Of a stretch of 64,000 nucleotides of DNA, positions 1 to 9,212 are shown in pieces. How positions within the stretch are numbered: the stretch's first letter is position 1; the number at the start of each line of letters is the position of its first letter. Source of the stretch: Desulfobacula sp. (GTDB lineage Bacteria > Desulfobacterota > Desulfobacteria > Desulfobacterales > Desulfobacteraceae); the NCBI GenBank assembly GCA_023701135.1, contig JAMPXP010000013.1, forward strand, positions 62,001 through 126,000, written 5' to 3'. Under the pieces are notes generated by a model. It had not been told where the DNA came from. It did not search any database and saw only the letters and a program-made list of their open reading frames with translations. The translations under genes and the position numbers were made by a program.

Positions 1-1890
1 TTCGGTGAATTCATTCATTATGGCGAGATCAAATTCATGCGCCAGAACCGGTACAGCCTGATCACGGCCTTTGACGTATTCAAGCCCAGGCAGGCAGACC
101 TTTTTCAGATCATCCCCTATCTTCTCCATGAAAATACGCCCCTGCCGGGAATCCGGCAGGGGTTTGAAAAAGAAACGCCCCATGGGATTTTTGATTATCA
201 TCCCGACCCTGAAACCCTTGAAATCATTTTAAAATACAGCCGGGGAGAAAAACCGGTTTCCCGGCCGCCCGAAAACCCGGCCATTGACGGCCTGTTCACC
301 ATGGGAAGCATCGGGTCCGTGGCCCAGGCCGACGACTCTGATATAGATTACTGGGTATGCCTCCATGAAGCGCGTTTCACCCAAAACGAACTGGCCCTCC
401 TGGAAAAAAAGCTTCGCGCCATTGAAACCTACGCCCGGGAAGAATTTCATATCCAGGTCACATTTTTCAGGGTGGATATTATGAAGGCGTGCAACAACGA
501 CTTTGGTGATTCCACCCTGGAAAGTTCAGGATCGGCCCAGGCCATGCTGTTAAAAGAAGAATTTTACCGGGCCATGATCCATGTGGCGGGCAAGCTTCCG
601 CTATGGTCCGTCCTGCCCACGGCCTTCAGCAGGAACCATTACCATACCATCCTGAATCTGATCTCGGGCCTGCCTGATTTTTTCCGGTATATTGATCTGG
701 GGGATATCCATGCCATTCCCGCGGGCGAATTTTTCGGCGCCTCCATCTGGCAGATGTTTAAAAGTCTGAAAAGCCCCTTTAAATCCATCCTGAAAATGGC
801 CCTCTTAGAAAAATACGTTTGTGAACAAGCGCAAAAGCCTCTATTGTGCAATATCTATAAAGATGAATGGATGAATTCCGGGGTCAATCTCAAACTGGCC
901 CGGAATGATGCTTATTTTATCCTTGTGGATCACCTTCTGAATTATTTCAACGCCTCTAAGGATAAAGAATCCGTCTCCCTTCTCTTGACCTGTTTTTTCC
1001 TTAAACTCGGTATTTCAAGACCCAATGACCTGGATGGAACGGTTTTCGGGCTTCGGAAAATATTGATGGAGCACTGCCTGTCAAAATGGGGCTGGTCCAG
1101 GGAAAAAATGTTCAGGATCGGAGACTATGCCTCCTGGCCCTACAAAAACATTGTTGAACTTTCCAACCTTTTGAAAACCTATATCATCAAAAAATATAAA
1201 TTCCTGAACAAGGCCCTCGAGGACCTGCCCGGGGACGAAATCCTGATCTCTCCCGAAGACAGAACGGTTCTGGGCCGGAAGGTCTATGCGGAATTATCCC
1301 GGCAGCCGGATAAGATCGTAAAGATACTGCTGGTTTCTAAAACCGCCCTCCATTTCAGCGGACTTCATGTGAAATATGTCCGGACAAAGGAGGGCGCCTG
1401 GGAATTGATCCACAAAACCGGGAAAACCCTTGACGGTTCAGAAACCTTGATCTCGGCACAAAGCATTGAGGAAATCGGGGCATGGCTGATGATCAATGAT
1501 GTTTATAGGGACAATCCCATGGTCCATCTATTGCCAAACCCCACACCGGTGACCACCGATGATATCCGTAAACTGTTCAAGGCTCTGTACGATTCTTTCG
1601 GCCCCCTGATCCATCAGCCGGTGGGCTTTGATCCTTTATTAAAAAAAGAGGCCCTGGCAGGCCTTTTTGTGTCCGTCAATTTTTACAGCCCGCGACAGCA
1701 ACGGGATATCACCGATTATACCCTGATATATATGAACACCTGGGGAGAAATGTTTTTAAAATCCTTCCGGCCCCAAAAGGGCCTGCCTGACCTCAGGGAC
1801 TTGAAAAAGACGGTGCAGGGACATCTATATCCCCTAATGTTTCCGGAAAAGCCCCTCTGCTATTTCAGAGGCATTGTCAAGAAATTCTAA
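1..1890 (+). CDS. cyaA: Class I adenylate cyclase, 5' end probably outside the window
   Basis: Makes cAMP from ATP in the cytoplasm. The family signature is clear: MGSIGSVAQ followed by DDSDIDYWVC, whose paired aspartates match the catalytic DLD of enterobacterial CyaA (D102 and D104 when counted from the ATG at 37). The downstream EYFGAS-type block appears as EFFGASIWQMFKSLKSP. The reading frame is open from base 1, and no good ribosome binding site precedes the ATG at 37. Compared with E. coli CyaA, about 14 residues would be missing before the catalytic motif, so the true start is probably upstream. The E. coli regulatory C-terminus is shortened here. The gene overlaps the convergent glutaredoxin-like gene by 4 bp. 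The family assignment is firm and the start is not. Confidence 0.88.
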   Translation, partial: FGEFIHYGEIKFMRQNRYSLITAFDVFKPRQADLFQIIPYLLHENTPLPGIRQGFEKETPHGIFDYHPDPETLEIILKYSRGEKPVSRPPENPAIDGLFTMGSIGSVAQADDSDIDYWVCLHEARFTQNELALLEKKLRAIETYAREEFHIQVTFFRVDIMKACNNDFGDSTLESSGSAQAMLLKEEFYRAMIHVAGKLPLWSVLPTAFSRNHYHTILNLISGLPDFFRYIDLGDIHAIPAGEFFGASIWQMFKSLKSPFKSILKMALLEKYVCEQAQKPLLCNIYKDEWMNSGVNLKLARNDAYFILVDHLLNYFNASKDKESVSLLLTCFFLKLGISRPNDLDGTVFGLRKILMEHCLSKWGWSREKMFRIGDYASWPYKNIVELSNLLKTYIIKKYKFLNKALEDLPGDEILISPEDRTVLGRKVYAELSRQPDKIVKILLVSKTALHFSGLHVKYVRTKEGAWELIHKTGKTLDGSETLISAQSIEEIGAWLMINDVYRDNPMVHLLPNPTPVTTDDIRKLFKALYDSFGPLIHQPVGFDPLLKKEALAGLFVSVNFYSPRQQRDITDYTLIYMNTWGEMFLKSFRPQKGLPDLRDLKKTVQGHLYPLMFPEKPLCYFRGIVKKF

Positions 1891-2144
1891 GTCAGTCCGA
1901 GCTTTTTCAGGTCAAAATGCAGTTCCAGTTCATTATACTCTTTCCCCTCTCTCCATCGCCCGTTGTATTCAAGGGTGGGAACCACCCAATCCTCTCCTCC
2001 ATTGGCCTGGACGACCTTTTGAACGATATCGTCCGGCTGGTCTTCGATTTCAATATAATTGAACGGAATTTTTTTCTTTTTAAGATAGTCAACGATTTTC
2101 GTACAATGGGGACACCATTTGGCAGCATAAAGGTTCAGCATCAT
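1887..2144 (-). CDS. Glutaredoxin-like small thiol-disulfide protein
   Basis: An 85-residue protein with a thioredoxin fold of glutaredoxin size. It has an N-terminal beta strand, the redox motif WCPHC at residues 10-14, and the cis-proline segment VVPTLEY further on. The CPHC active site differs from the CPYC of classical glutaredoxins and is common in small bacterial glutaredoxin-like proteins of the NrdH/YruB kind. It probably reduces disulfides or mixed disulfides in the cytoplasm; the partner is unknown. It is convergent with the adenylate cyclase, overlapping it by 4 bp, and appears monocistronic. There is no transmembrane or signal segment. Confidence 0.85.
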   Translation of the reverse strand: MMLNLYAAKWCPHCTKIVDYLKKKKIPFNYIEIEDQPDDIVQKVVQANGGEDWVVPTLEYNGRWREGKEYNELELHFDLKKLGLT

Positions 2145-2218
2145 ACCCTCTTTTAATATTTGACGGACAGCGTATCATACGCAGATATTTCATTTGAATC
2201 AATGCAAGAAATGACTGC

Positions 2219-2246
2219 TTGACAGTTTCGGTCATATCTCTATAAT
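2219..2246 (+). promoter_or_regulatory. Sigma-70 promoter for the sensory operon
   Basis: Perfect -35 TTGACA (2219-2224) and perfect -10 TATAAT (2241-2246) with a 16-bp spacer. The predicted transcription start is near 2253, about 70 bp upstream of the hybrid kinase start at 2322. Confidence 0.72.
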
Positions 2247-2321
2247 TTAACCATCATATAAAATTCCATCCACCTTAATTTCATGCACAAGGGCATGAGC
2301 CTTAGATATAAAGGGGGAAAA

Positions 2322-3983
2322 ATGATCCCGCCCCATGCGTCCAAAAGCCTGATCATGATTGTTGATGATGAGGCGGAAAATATAGCCTTCCTGGAAGAAT
2401 TGCTGGATCAGTTCGGGTTCAACCTGGTGGTCGCATCCAATGGAAAAGAGACCCTGCGGCTTTTGCAGGATGCCTTGCCGGATATCATTCTTCTGGATGT
2501 CCTCATGCCTGAAATGGACGGATTTGAAGTCTGCCGGCAGATAAAGGCGAATCGAAAGACAAAGGATATTCCCATCCTGTTCATGACGGCTCTGACGGAC
2601 CCGGTCAATAAAGTCACCGGACTTGAACTGGGAGGGTCGGATTATATCACCAAACCCTTCCAGAAAGAAGAAGTGCTCACCCGGCTGAAGACCCATTTTG
2701 TGATGCGTCAATTACAGCTTCAGCTCCAGAAAGCCCGGCAGACCCTGGATGATGAAGTATCCTTTCGAACCCGGGAACTGACAAAATCCAATGAGCAGTT
2801 AAAAAAAGAATTGATCGAACAAAAACGCATGGAAAAAATTTTCAAACAGGCCCAGAAGATGGAGGCCATCAGCACCCTGTCCCGGGGGATCGCCCATGAT
2901 TTCAACAATATCCTCTCCATTATCCTCGGCTATTGCGACCTGGCTGCCATGGAAAAAATGCCGAAATCTTCCACCATCGGCATCAGCCTTGAAAAAATCC
3001 ATAGCGCCGCCTTCCGGGCCAAGGAACTGGTTCAGCATCTTTTAACCTTTTGCAGGGAAACGGACCAGGAGAGAACCCATATAAGAATCACCCCGGTTTT
3101 GAATTCCGTCATTAATTTTATGAAACCCGATTTTCCCCCTTCAATGGAACTGAAAATGGACCTGAAGGAAGAAACCGGCACCGTTCTGGCCGATACGGCA
3201 AAGATTCAGCAATTGCTCCTTAACCTTTGCCGGAATGCCGTCCAGGCCATGGCCGGGACCGGCGGAAAACTCACCATCGGCCTGGATTCCATTTTTCTGG
3301 ATTCGGAACAGGCCTCTGTCTATCCCAATATGGCCTCGGGTCATTATGCCCGGATACGGGTTCAGGACACGGGACCGGGCATGGATCCCGAAATCCTTGA
3401 ACGGATTTTTGATCCGTATTTTACGACCAAGGAACCCAAGGAAGGAACAGGGCTGGGTCTTGCCGTGGCCTTTGGCATAGCCGTCAGCCACGGGGGAACC
3501 ATCCTGGTGGAAAGCCTCCCCGGCAAAGGATCTTCCTTTGATGTGCTGCTTCCCTTAAGGCAGACCGGGCAGGATGGACCGGATACCGGACAAGACCGGG
3601 ACCTGCCCAGGGGAACCGGCCATGTGATGATTGTGGATGATGAAGAATCCCTGGTTGAATTCGGAAAAATCGTTCTGGAACGGGCCGGATACACGGTGGA
3701 AGGATATGCGAGCGGCACGGAGGCACTGGAAGCATTTGAACAGCATCCGCAAGCGTATGATCTCATTGTGACGGACCATATCATGCCGAAACTGCAGGGC
3801 CTGGATCTGGCCCGGAAGATACTGCAAATCCGTCACAATATCCCTGTTCTTCTGTGTACGGGCACCAAAAGCGAACCCCTCATTGCCCTTGCCAAAGCCG
3901 CGGGCATTATCGATATCCTTCAAAAACCCATCCCCATGAAAACCCTCGTTAAAACCATCAACCGACTCCTGGAGAAACACTGA
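2322..3983 (+). CDS. Hybrid sensor histidine kinase, REC-HisKA-HATPase-REC
   Basis: A cytoplasmic two-component kinase of 553 residues. In order it has an N-terminal receiver (phospho-acceptor D59 in LLDVLMP), a short coiled coil, a dimerisation domain with the phosphorylated histidine H192 in IAHDFNN, an HATPase domain (N box NLCRNAVQAM, G box GTGLGLAVAFG), and a C-terminal receiver with D485 in VTDHIMP. It has no transmembrane segment, PAS or GAF domain, so input must come through the first receiver or a partner. The ATG at 2322 was chosen over the in-frame ATG at 2283 because AAAGGGGGA lies just before it. Its stop overlaps the start of the HD-GYP gene, so the two are translationally coupled. 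Confidence 0.9.
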   Translation: MIPPHASKSLIMIVDDEAENIAFLEELLDQFGFNLVVASNGKETLRLLQDALPDIILLDVLMPEMDGFEVCRQIKANRKTKDIPILFMTALTDPVNKVTGLELGGSDYITKPFQKEEVLTRLKTHFVMRQLQLQLQKARQTLDDEVSFRTRELTKSNEQLKKELIEQKRMEKIFKQAQKMEAISTLSRGIAHDFNNILSIILGYCDLAAMEKMPKSSTIGISLEKIHSAAFRAKELVQHLLTFCRETDQERTHIRITPVLNSVINFMKPDFPPSMELKMDLKEETGTVLADTAKIQQLLLNLCRNAVQAMAGTGGKLTIGLDSIFLDSEQASVYPNMASGHYARIRVQDTGPGMDPEILERIFDPYFTTKEPKEGTGLGLAVAFGIAVSHGGTILVESLPGKGSSFDVLLPLRQTGQDGPDTGQDRDLPRGTGHVMIVDDEESLVEFGKIVLERAGYTVEGYASGTEALEAFEQHPQAYDLIVTDHIMPKLQGLDLARKILQIRHNIPVLLCTGTKSEPLIALAKAAGIIDILQKPIPMKTLVKTINRLLEKH

Positions 3984-5059
3984 TGAATGATTTTTTTTCT
4001 GGTGATCCCGAAACCATCCATATCCTGGTGGTGGATGACGAACCCATGATCAGGGACCTGCTGGAACAAACCCTGCAAAAAACAGGGCATGCCTGTTCTT
4101 TTGCAGATAACGGAGAAACTGCACTGGAAAAAATAAAAACCTCTCCCTTTGATGTGGTGGTGACGGATATCGATATGCCGGGCATGAATGGTATCGAGCT
4201 TGCCAAAATCATTAAATCCGGTTTTTCCGCCGATGTTATTGTTATGACCGGTCAAATCCGCAGTTACCAGTATGATGAGATCATCAGCCTGGGAGCCAGT
4301 GATTTTGTTGAAAAGCCTTTTTCTCCAAGGGAGATGATCCTCAGAGTGGACCGGGTCCTGAGGGAAAGACGGCTCCGGCAGATTGCCGCCAAAGCCCACG
4401 AAGACCTCAAGGAATCCTATGTGGATTCCATCCACCGCCTGGTCATGGCAGCGGAATATAAAGACGAGGACACCGGGGACCATATCATCCGCATCGGTAG
4501 ATACTGCGCCCTCATGGCGGAAAAAGTGAATCTTCCCCAGGAATTCATCGATACCATATTTTATGCCTCGCCCATGCATGATATCGGAAAAATAGGCATC
4601 CCGGACAGCATTCTCCTGAAACCGGGCAAACTGACCCATGTCGAGTTTGAAACCATCAAAACCCATACCCGGATCGGCGCCAGGCTTCTGTCCCGGTCCA
4701 AATCAAAAATCCTTCAGACAGCCCATGAGATCGCCCTGACCCATCATGAAAAATTCAATGGGAACGGGTATCCCAACCAAATCAAAGGAATGGACATTCC
4801 CCTGTCCGGCCGGATTGTGGCCATTGCCGACACCTTTGACGCCCTGACCTCAAAACGGCCTTATAAAGAAGCCTACCCTCCCGGTCTTACTTTTGATATT
4901 TTACAAAAGGAAAGGGGAGAGCATTTTGACCCGGAACTCTTGGATGTCTTTCTTGACAATTTTGATGAATTCCTGAAAATCCGGGGCAAGATCGGCATAT
5001 TTGAAGGAGACGCCTTCCAGGATTTCATTCTCAGCGAACGGGACAGGACAGAAATTTAA
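3983..5059 (+). CDS. Response regulator with HD-GYP phosphodiesterase domain
   Basis: An RpfG-type protein of 358 residues. The N-terminal receiver carries D62 in VVTDIDMPG. The C-terminal HD-GYP domain has the metal-binding pair H199-D200 in MHDIGKIGIP, the HHE of HHEKFNGNGYP, and the GYP signature at 262-264. HD-GYP domains with these residues intact usually degrade cyclic di-GMP, so phosphorylation by the preceding kinase probably alters cyclic di-GMP levels. It directly follows the hybrid kinase with overlapping stop and start codons. An inverted repeat, GGACAGG/CCTGTCC, spans its stop codon but lacks a T tract. Confidence 0.92.
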   Translation: MNDFFSGDPETIHILVVDDEPMIRDLLEQTLQKTGHACSFADNGETALEKIKTSPFDVVVTDIDMPGMNGIELAKIIKSGFSADVIVMTGQIRSYQYDEIISLGASDFVEKPFSPREMILRVDRVLRERRLRQIAAKAHEDLKESYVDSIHRLVMAAEYKDEDTGDHIIRIGRYCALMAEKVNLPQEFIDTIFYASPMHDIGKIGIPDSILLKPGKLTHVEFETIKTHTRIGARLLSRSKSKILQTAHEIALTHHEKFNGNGYPNQIKGMDIPLSGRIVAIADTFDALTSKRPYKEAYPPGLTFDILQKERGEHFDPELLDVFLDNFDEFLKIRGKIGIFEGDAFQDFILSERDRTEI

Positions 5060-5183
5060 TCTTGCCCTGTCCGTCCGGCTTCCCGCCGAAAATCGGATCG
5101 CAAAATTTACCCGAGCTTGACTTATGGTTTCAAATTGAATAGGAAAGCAATCATCCGGCTGTTATTTTTTAGGGAGGACAGGG

Positions 5184-6530
5184 GTGGCCAAAATACTGGT
5201 GGTGGACGACGAGCATTCTATTCTTGAAACCCTTCAGATGTTTCTGGAAGAAAAGGGACTCCAGGTATTCACGGCGGATACCGGAGAAAAAGGACTCCTG
5301 ATCTTCGAACAGGAACAGCCCCAGATCGTTATCCTGGATATCCGGCTCCCGGACGGCAACGGTCTGGATGTGCTCAAATCCATGATGGAACAACAGGTCC
5401 CCTCTAAAATCATCATGATCACGGCCTTCCAGGACATGGAAACCACCATCATGGCCATGAAGCGGGGCGCCTTTGATTATATCCACAAGCCCCTGGATAT
5501 TGACCAGGTGGAACAGGCCGTAGACAGGGCCGTTCACATTCTGAAAATCGACCGGGATACACCGGACTTAAAGCCGGTTACGGCCAAACCCGCAAACGCT
5601 CTCAGGATTATCGGCAAAAGTGAAAAGATGCGGGATATCTTCAAAATGATGGGCCTGGTGTGCACCAGCCGGGTCAATGTGCTCATCCAGGGAGAAACCG
5701 GCACGGGCAAGGAACTCACGGCAAGGGTCATTCATATGAATTCCGCCTTCAAGGAGGAGCCCTTTATTGTATTTGACTGTTCGGCCGTGGTGGATACCCT
5801 CTTGGAAAGCGAATTGTTCGGCCATGAAAAAGGGGCTTTTACCGGGGCGGACCAGACCACCACGGGAAAAATTGAACTGGCCGGAAACGGCACCCTTTTT
5901 CTGGATGAAATTGCCCAACTGCCCCTGAAAATACAGGGAAAGCTCCTGGGGTTCCTTCAACGGAGGGAATATACACGGGTCGGAGGGACCAGGGTTCAGA
6001 AAAGCCATTGCCGGATTGTGGCCGCCTGCAACTGTGATCTTTCCGAACGGGTGAACCAGGGCCTTTTCAAGGAGGATCTCTTCTACCGGCTCAAAGTGTT
6101 CACCCTCCGGATGCCGCCCCTTTCCGACCGGATATCGGATATTCCCCTGCTGGTGGAACATTTTTTAAACAAAATCAATCTGGAGTTGGGAACCCGGGTC
6201 ACCAAAATCCAGGACGGTGTCGTGGAAAGACTTATTGCCCATACCTGGAAAGGCAATGTCAGGGAACTTGAGAACACCATTGTCCAGGCCCTGGTGGGAT
6301 GCCGGGGAAATGTGCTGCTGAGGGATGATATCGACCGTATCCTCATCCAGGCCCGGTTTTTACCGGCCCAGGGGCTTGAGGCCTTTTCCCTTGCCCATCT
6401 TGAAAAGGACCATATCCAAAAGACCCTTTCCCGGCTGGACTGGAATAAATCACAGGCGGCTAAACTCCTCGGCATTACCCTCCCGACCTTAAGAAGCAAA
6501 ATCAAAAAATATGAGATCCGGCAGCATTGA
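5184..6530 (+). CDS. NtrC-family sigma-54-dependent response regulator
   Basis: A 448-residue transcription activator. It has an N-terminal receiver with D52 in ILDIRLPDG, a central AAA+ domain with Walker A GETGTGKE (170-177), the sigma-54-contacting GAFTGA loop (217-222), Walker B LFLDEI and arginine finger region DLFYRL, and a C-terminal Fis-type helix-turn-helix (about 405-446). The start is GTG at 5184, set by AGGGAGGA seven bases upstream. It follows the kinase and HD-GYP genes and sits directly upstream of a -24/-12 promoter, so it is the obvious activator of the transport operon that follows. All motifs needed for sigma-54 activation are intact. Confidence 0.93.
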   Translation: MAKILVVDDEHSILETLQMFLEEKGLQVFTADTGEKGLLIFEQEQPQIVILDIRLPDGNGLDVLKSMMEQQVPSKIIMITAFQDMETTIMAMKRGAFDYIHKPLDIDQVEQAVDRAVHILKIDRDTPDLKPVTAKPANALRIIGKSEKMRDIFKMMGLVCTSRVNVLIQGETGTGKELTARVIHMNSAFKEEPFIVFDCSAVVDTLLESELFGHEKGAFTGADQTTTGKIELAGNGTLFLDEIAQLPLKIQGKLLGFLQRREYTRVGGTRVQKSHCRIVAACNCDLSERVNQGLFKEDLFYRLKVFTLRMPPLSDRISDIPLLVEHFLNKINLELGTRVTKIQDGVVERLIAHTWKGNVRELENTIVQALVGCRGNVLLRDDIDRILIQARFLPAQGLEAFSLAHLEKDHIQKTLSRLDWNKSQAAKLLGITLPTLRSKIKKYEIRQH

Positions 6531-6668
6531 TTTTTTTCTAGGCATGGAAAAAAATTTTCTAGTTCTCCCGCCAAAATCCCTGCCCGGACCGAATTAATCA
6601 TTTTCATCCATTATTGGAAGCCCCATCCGGTAAAAGAGATTCATTTATTCATCTGAATTTCATTTTCC

Positions 6669-6684
6669 CGGCACACTCTTTGCT
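6669..6684 (+). promoter_or_regulatory. Sigma-54 (-24/-12) promoter of the liv/acyl-CoA ligase operon
   Basis: CGGCACACTCTTTGCT fits the consensus TGGCAC-N5-TTGCW. The GG at 6670-6671 and the GC at 6682-6683 have the required 12-bp offset. It lies in the 281-bp gap after the NtrC-type gene. The predicted start is near 6695, ahead of the HTH microprotein and the transporter genes. No clear palindromic activator site was recognised upstream. Confidence 0.75.
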
Positions 6685-6811
6685 GTAGTATAAACTATTC
6701 TTTTGATTGTTGCGCTGTATCAGTACGTTGGCTCTTCTCGTCTCCCCTCTCAACTGGATGATTTATTTACGTCTTTTGCAAGAATGTTGAAAAAACGTCT
6801 TGGAGCTGGAT

Positions 6812-6982
6812 ATGGAAATAAAATCACTCAAAGAAAGCGAGAAAGAGCATCTTTTGAATGTCCTTATCAAAACACACTGGGATCTTGAAAAAACATCCCG
6901 GCTTTTAAAAATATCACTCAACCGCCTTAAATCCAAAATAAAGGAGTATGACATCAGCTTGCCGGATCCCAAAGGATCTTGA
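6812..6982 (+). CDS. Free-standing Fis-type helix-turn-helix microprotein
   Basis: A 56-residue protein consisting almost entirely of a Fis-type DNA-binding unit like that at the end of NtrC activators. It aligns along its length with the C-terminus of the NtrC-type protein encoded just upstream. Compare EKEHLLNVLIKTHWDLEKT with EKDHIQKTLSRLDWNKSQA, and LKSKIKEYDI with LRSKIKKYEI. There is no receiver or ATPase domain. The ATG at 6812 is preceded by GGAG at 6802; a TTG at 6800 is a weaker alternative. It lies between the sigma-54 promoter and the solute-binding protein gene. It may bind the same sites as the full activator and damp or tune it; this is inference. Its short length and lack of other features limit certainty. 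Confidence 0.7.
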   Translation: MEIKSLKESEKEHLLNVLIKTHWDLEKTSRLLKISLNRLKSKIKEYDISLPDPKGS

Positions 6983-7020
6983 ATATTATTGATAATGGAC
7001 AAATTAAAAGGAGAAAACGA

Positions 7021-8295
7021 ATGAAGCGCAAACCATCACGTATGATTCTCACCCTTATCGTCAGTCTTTTTGTATTATCATGGGGAGGCTATGCCTTTGC
7101 GGAAAAACCCATTATTATCGGCGCACCATTGTCCATGGCCTATCTTTACGGATGGACGGCCGAAAGGGGGATAAAACTGGCCGTGGACGAGATCAATGCC
7201 GCCGGCGGTGTGGACGTGAAGGGGACCAAGAGGCCTTTTCAGGTGGAAGTCATCGACACCCGGGATCTTGAACCGGGAGTTCCCGTCAGCGAAGCCCTCA
7301 TGGCCGTTGAAAGGCTCATCCTGAACAAAAATGCAGACTTTATCGTGGGCGGGCCCAACCGTTCGGAAGCAGCCCTGGCCGCCATGTCCCTTTTATCCAA
7401 AAATAAAAAAATTTCCATTGTCACCAGCGGTGTTTTAACGCCTGCATATCATAAAACCGTGGAGAAAGAATATGACAAATTCAAATACTGCTTCAGGATT
7501 CACGGAGAAGCCGTCAACCTGATAGGAGAAATGATCGCCAATTTTGCCGATCTGAAAGAACAGTACGGCTTTACCAAGGTCTTTATCATTGCCCAGGATG
7601 TGTCCCATGCCAGGGGCGCCGCCGAAGTCATGGCCAAGGTAGCCGGGTCCAAAGGCTTTGAAGTCACAGGCACGGAAATCTTTCCCACCGGCGCATCGGA
7701 TTTTTCCATGGCCCTCATCAAAGCCAAAGACACCGGCTCCCAGATCATCAATATCTGGATGGACATGCCGGAAAGCGCCATCCTGTTAAAACAATGGTAT
7801 GATATGCAGATTCCGGCCCTTCCCTTCGGTTCCACCCTGGCTGCAGCCGAACAGCCCGGATTCTGGAAATCTACAGACGGCAAAGGCCAATTCACCCTTT
7901 GCAACGTGGTCAATGCCGGAAACGCACCATCCGAGGCCACCGAATGGACCATGAAATTCTATGATGCCTATACCAAAAAATGGGGCATTGAGCCCGAAGG
8001 CCTCGGGGCGTCCAGTTCCTATATGGCCGTCTATGCCCTGAAAGACGCCGTTGAAAGAGCCGGAACCCTGGACCCCGACAAGGTGGTGACCGCCCTTGAA
8101 CAGACGGACATGATGGGCGTCTATGGAAAACTTAAATTTGATCCCAAAACCCACCAGGTCATCCCTTCCACAGACCCCAAGGAAGGCGCCGTCGGCTCCA
8201 TCCTCCAGTGGCAGGACGGCAAACGGGTGGTGGTTTACCCGAAGAGCATTGCCAAAGGCAGCATCATGTTGCCGCCCTGGATGGTGAAAAAATAA
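7021..8295 (+). CDS. Branched-chain-amino-acid-type ABC transporter, periplasmic substrate-binding protein
   Basis: Periplasmic binding protein of the LivJ/HAAT type, 424 residues. It starts with a Sec signal peptide of about 27 residues (basic start, hydrophobic core, cleavage after YAFA). The mature protein begins with the typical IIIGAPLSM, then a type I periplasmic-binding fold (Peripla_BP_6). The ATG at 7021 follows AAAAGGAG; an in-frame ATG at 6979 would spoil the signal peptide. It is the first transporter gene of the cluster. Members of this family bind amino acids, but many in anaerobic degraders bind aromatic or aliphatic carboxylates. The adjacent acyl-CoA ligase favours a carboxylate here. 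Confidence 0.9.
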   Translation: MKRKPSRMILTLIVSLFVLSWGGYAFAEKPIIIGAPLSMAYLYGWTAERGIKLAVDEINAAGGVDVKGTKRPFQVEVIDTRDLEPGVPVSEALMAVERLILNKNADFIVGGPNRSEAALAAMSLLSKNKKISIVTSGVLTPAYHKTVEKEYDKFKYCFRIHGEAVNLIGEMIANFADLKEQYGFTKVFIIAQDVSHARGAAEVMAKVAGSKGFEVTGTEIFPTGASDFSMALIKAKDTGSQIINIWMDMPESAILLKQWYDMQIPALPFGSTLAAAEQPGFWKSTDGKGQFTLCNVVNAGNAPSEATEWTMKFYDAYTKKWGIEPEGLGASSSYMAVYALKDAVERAGTLDPDKVVTALEQTDMMGVYGKLKFDPKTHQVIPSTDPKEGAVGSILQWQDGKRVVVYPKSIAKGSIMLPPWMVKK

Positions 8296-8342
8296 GGGTT
8301 CGGTTTTTATTCCGTTAACACATTAATTTTTGGGATCATTCT

Positions 8343-9209
8343 ATGGATATTTTAGTCTACGGGACCATCAATTCGGTGTCCCTTGCCTTGATGGGTCTCG
8401 GCTTTGCCATGGTCTACGGCATCAGCCGGGTGCCCAATTTCGCCCACGGCGCCCTGTATATCATCTGCGGTTTCGTTACCTGGACCCTGTTTCAAAAGGC
8501 AGGACTTCCCTATGTCCTGTCCATTTTTTTATCCCTTTGTGTGAACGGACTCCTGGGGATGTTCATGTACCGGTTTATCCTGATACGGGTCCGGGGCATG
8601 AACATTTCCGAGATTATCTGTTCCTATGCCATCGGGCTTGCCATTCTTGAAGGCCTAAGATGGGGCGGATTCCGGGGCATGACCAATACCCTGCCCGTGT
8701 TCATGGAAGGCAGTTTCATGCTGGGCGGGGTTCCTGTGGATTATCACCGCCTTTTCCTGGTGGTTATCGGCCTTCTACTGCTGGCAGGGCTCTGGGTATT
8801 TACCCATTTTACCAAGCTGGGTCTGGCCCTCCAGGGTATGGCCCAGGATGAACAGGCAGCCCTCATGCTGGGAATCGATTCGGATTTCATGGCCATGCTG
8901 GCCATGGGGTTCGGTGCGGTTCTGGCAGGCATTGCCGCCATCCTGATCCTGCCCCTGGGCAATATCGTGGTGGAATCGGGCTATAATGTCCTGATCATGT
9001 CCATTGCCGTCTGCATCGTCGGGGGACTGGGATCATGGATGGGAGCCTTTTTTGCCGCCTTTATCATCGGATTTGCCCAGATCCTGACCGTTGTTTTTAT
9101 CGGGTCCCATTTCCAGATGGTAGTGGCACTCATGGCCATTATCCTGACCCTGATCCTGAAACCGTCCGGCCTCTTCGGCCGGCAAAAAGAACTGGAGGAG
9201 AGGGTATAA
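8343..9209 (+). CDS. ABC transporter permease, LivH type
   Basis: Inner-membrane permease of 288 residues with about eight hydrophobic helices. It shows the LivH hallmarks: an early N-terminal GLGFAMVYGISRVPNFAHG segment, and a late SIAVCIVGGLGSWMGAFFAA segment that corresponds to the coupling loop contacting the ATPase. It forms a heterodimer with the LivM-type protein encoded 3 bp downstream. It lies 47 bp after the binding-protein gene in the same operon. Confidence 0.92.
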   Translation: MDILVYGTINSVSLALMGLGFAMVYGISRVPNFAHGALYIICGFVTWTLFQKAGLPYVLSIFLSLCVNGLLGMFMYRFILIRVRGMNISEIICSYAIGLAILEGLRWGGFRGMTNTLPVFMEGSFMLGGVPVDYHRLFLVVIGLLLLAGLWVFTHFTKLGLALQGMAQDEQAALMLGIDSDFMAMLAMGFGAVLAGIAAILILPLGNIVVESGYNVLIMSIAVCIVGGLGSWMGAFFAAFIIGFAQILTVVFIGSHFQMVVALMAIILTLILKPSGLFGRQKELEERV

Positions 9210-9212
9210 ACC

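Noticed and set aside
5040..5085. Inverted repeat GGACAGG/CCTGTCC after the HD-GYP gene as a terminator
   Set aside because: The left arm is inside the coding end and no T tract follows; termination cannot be supported.
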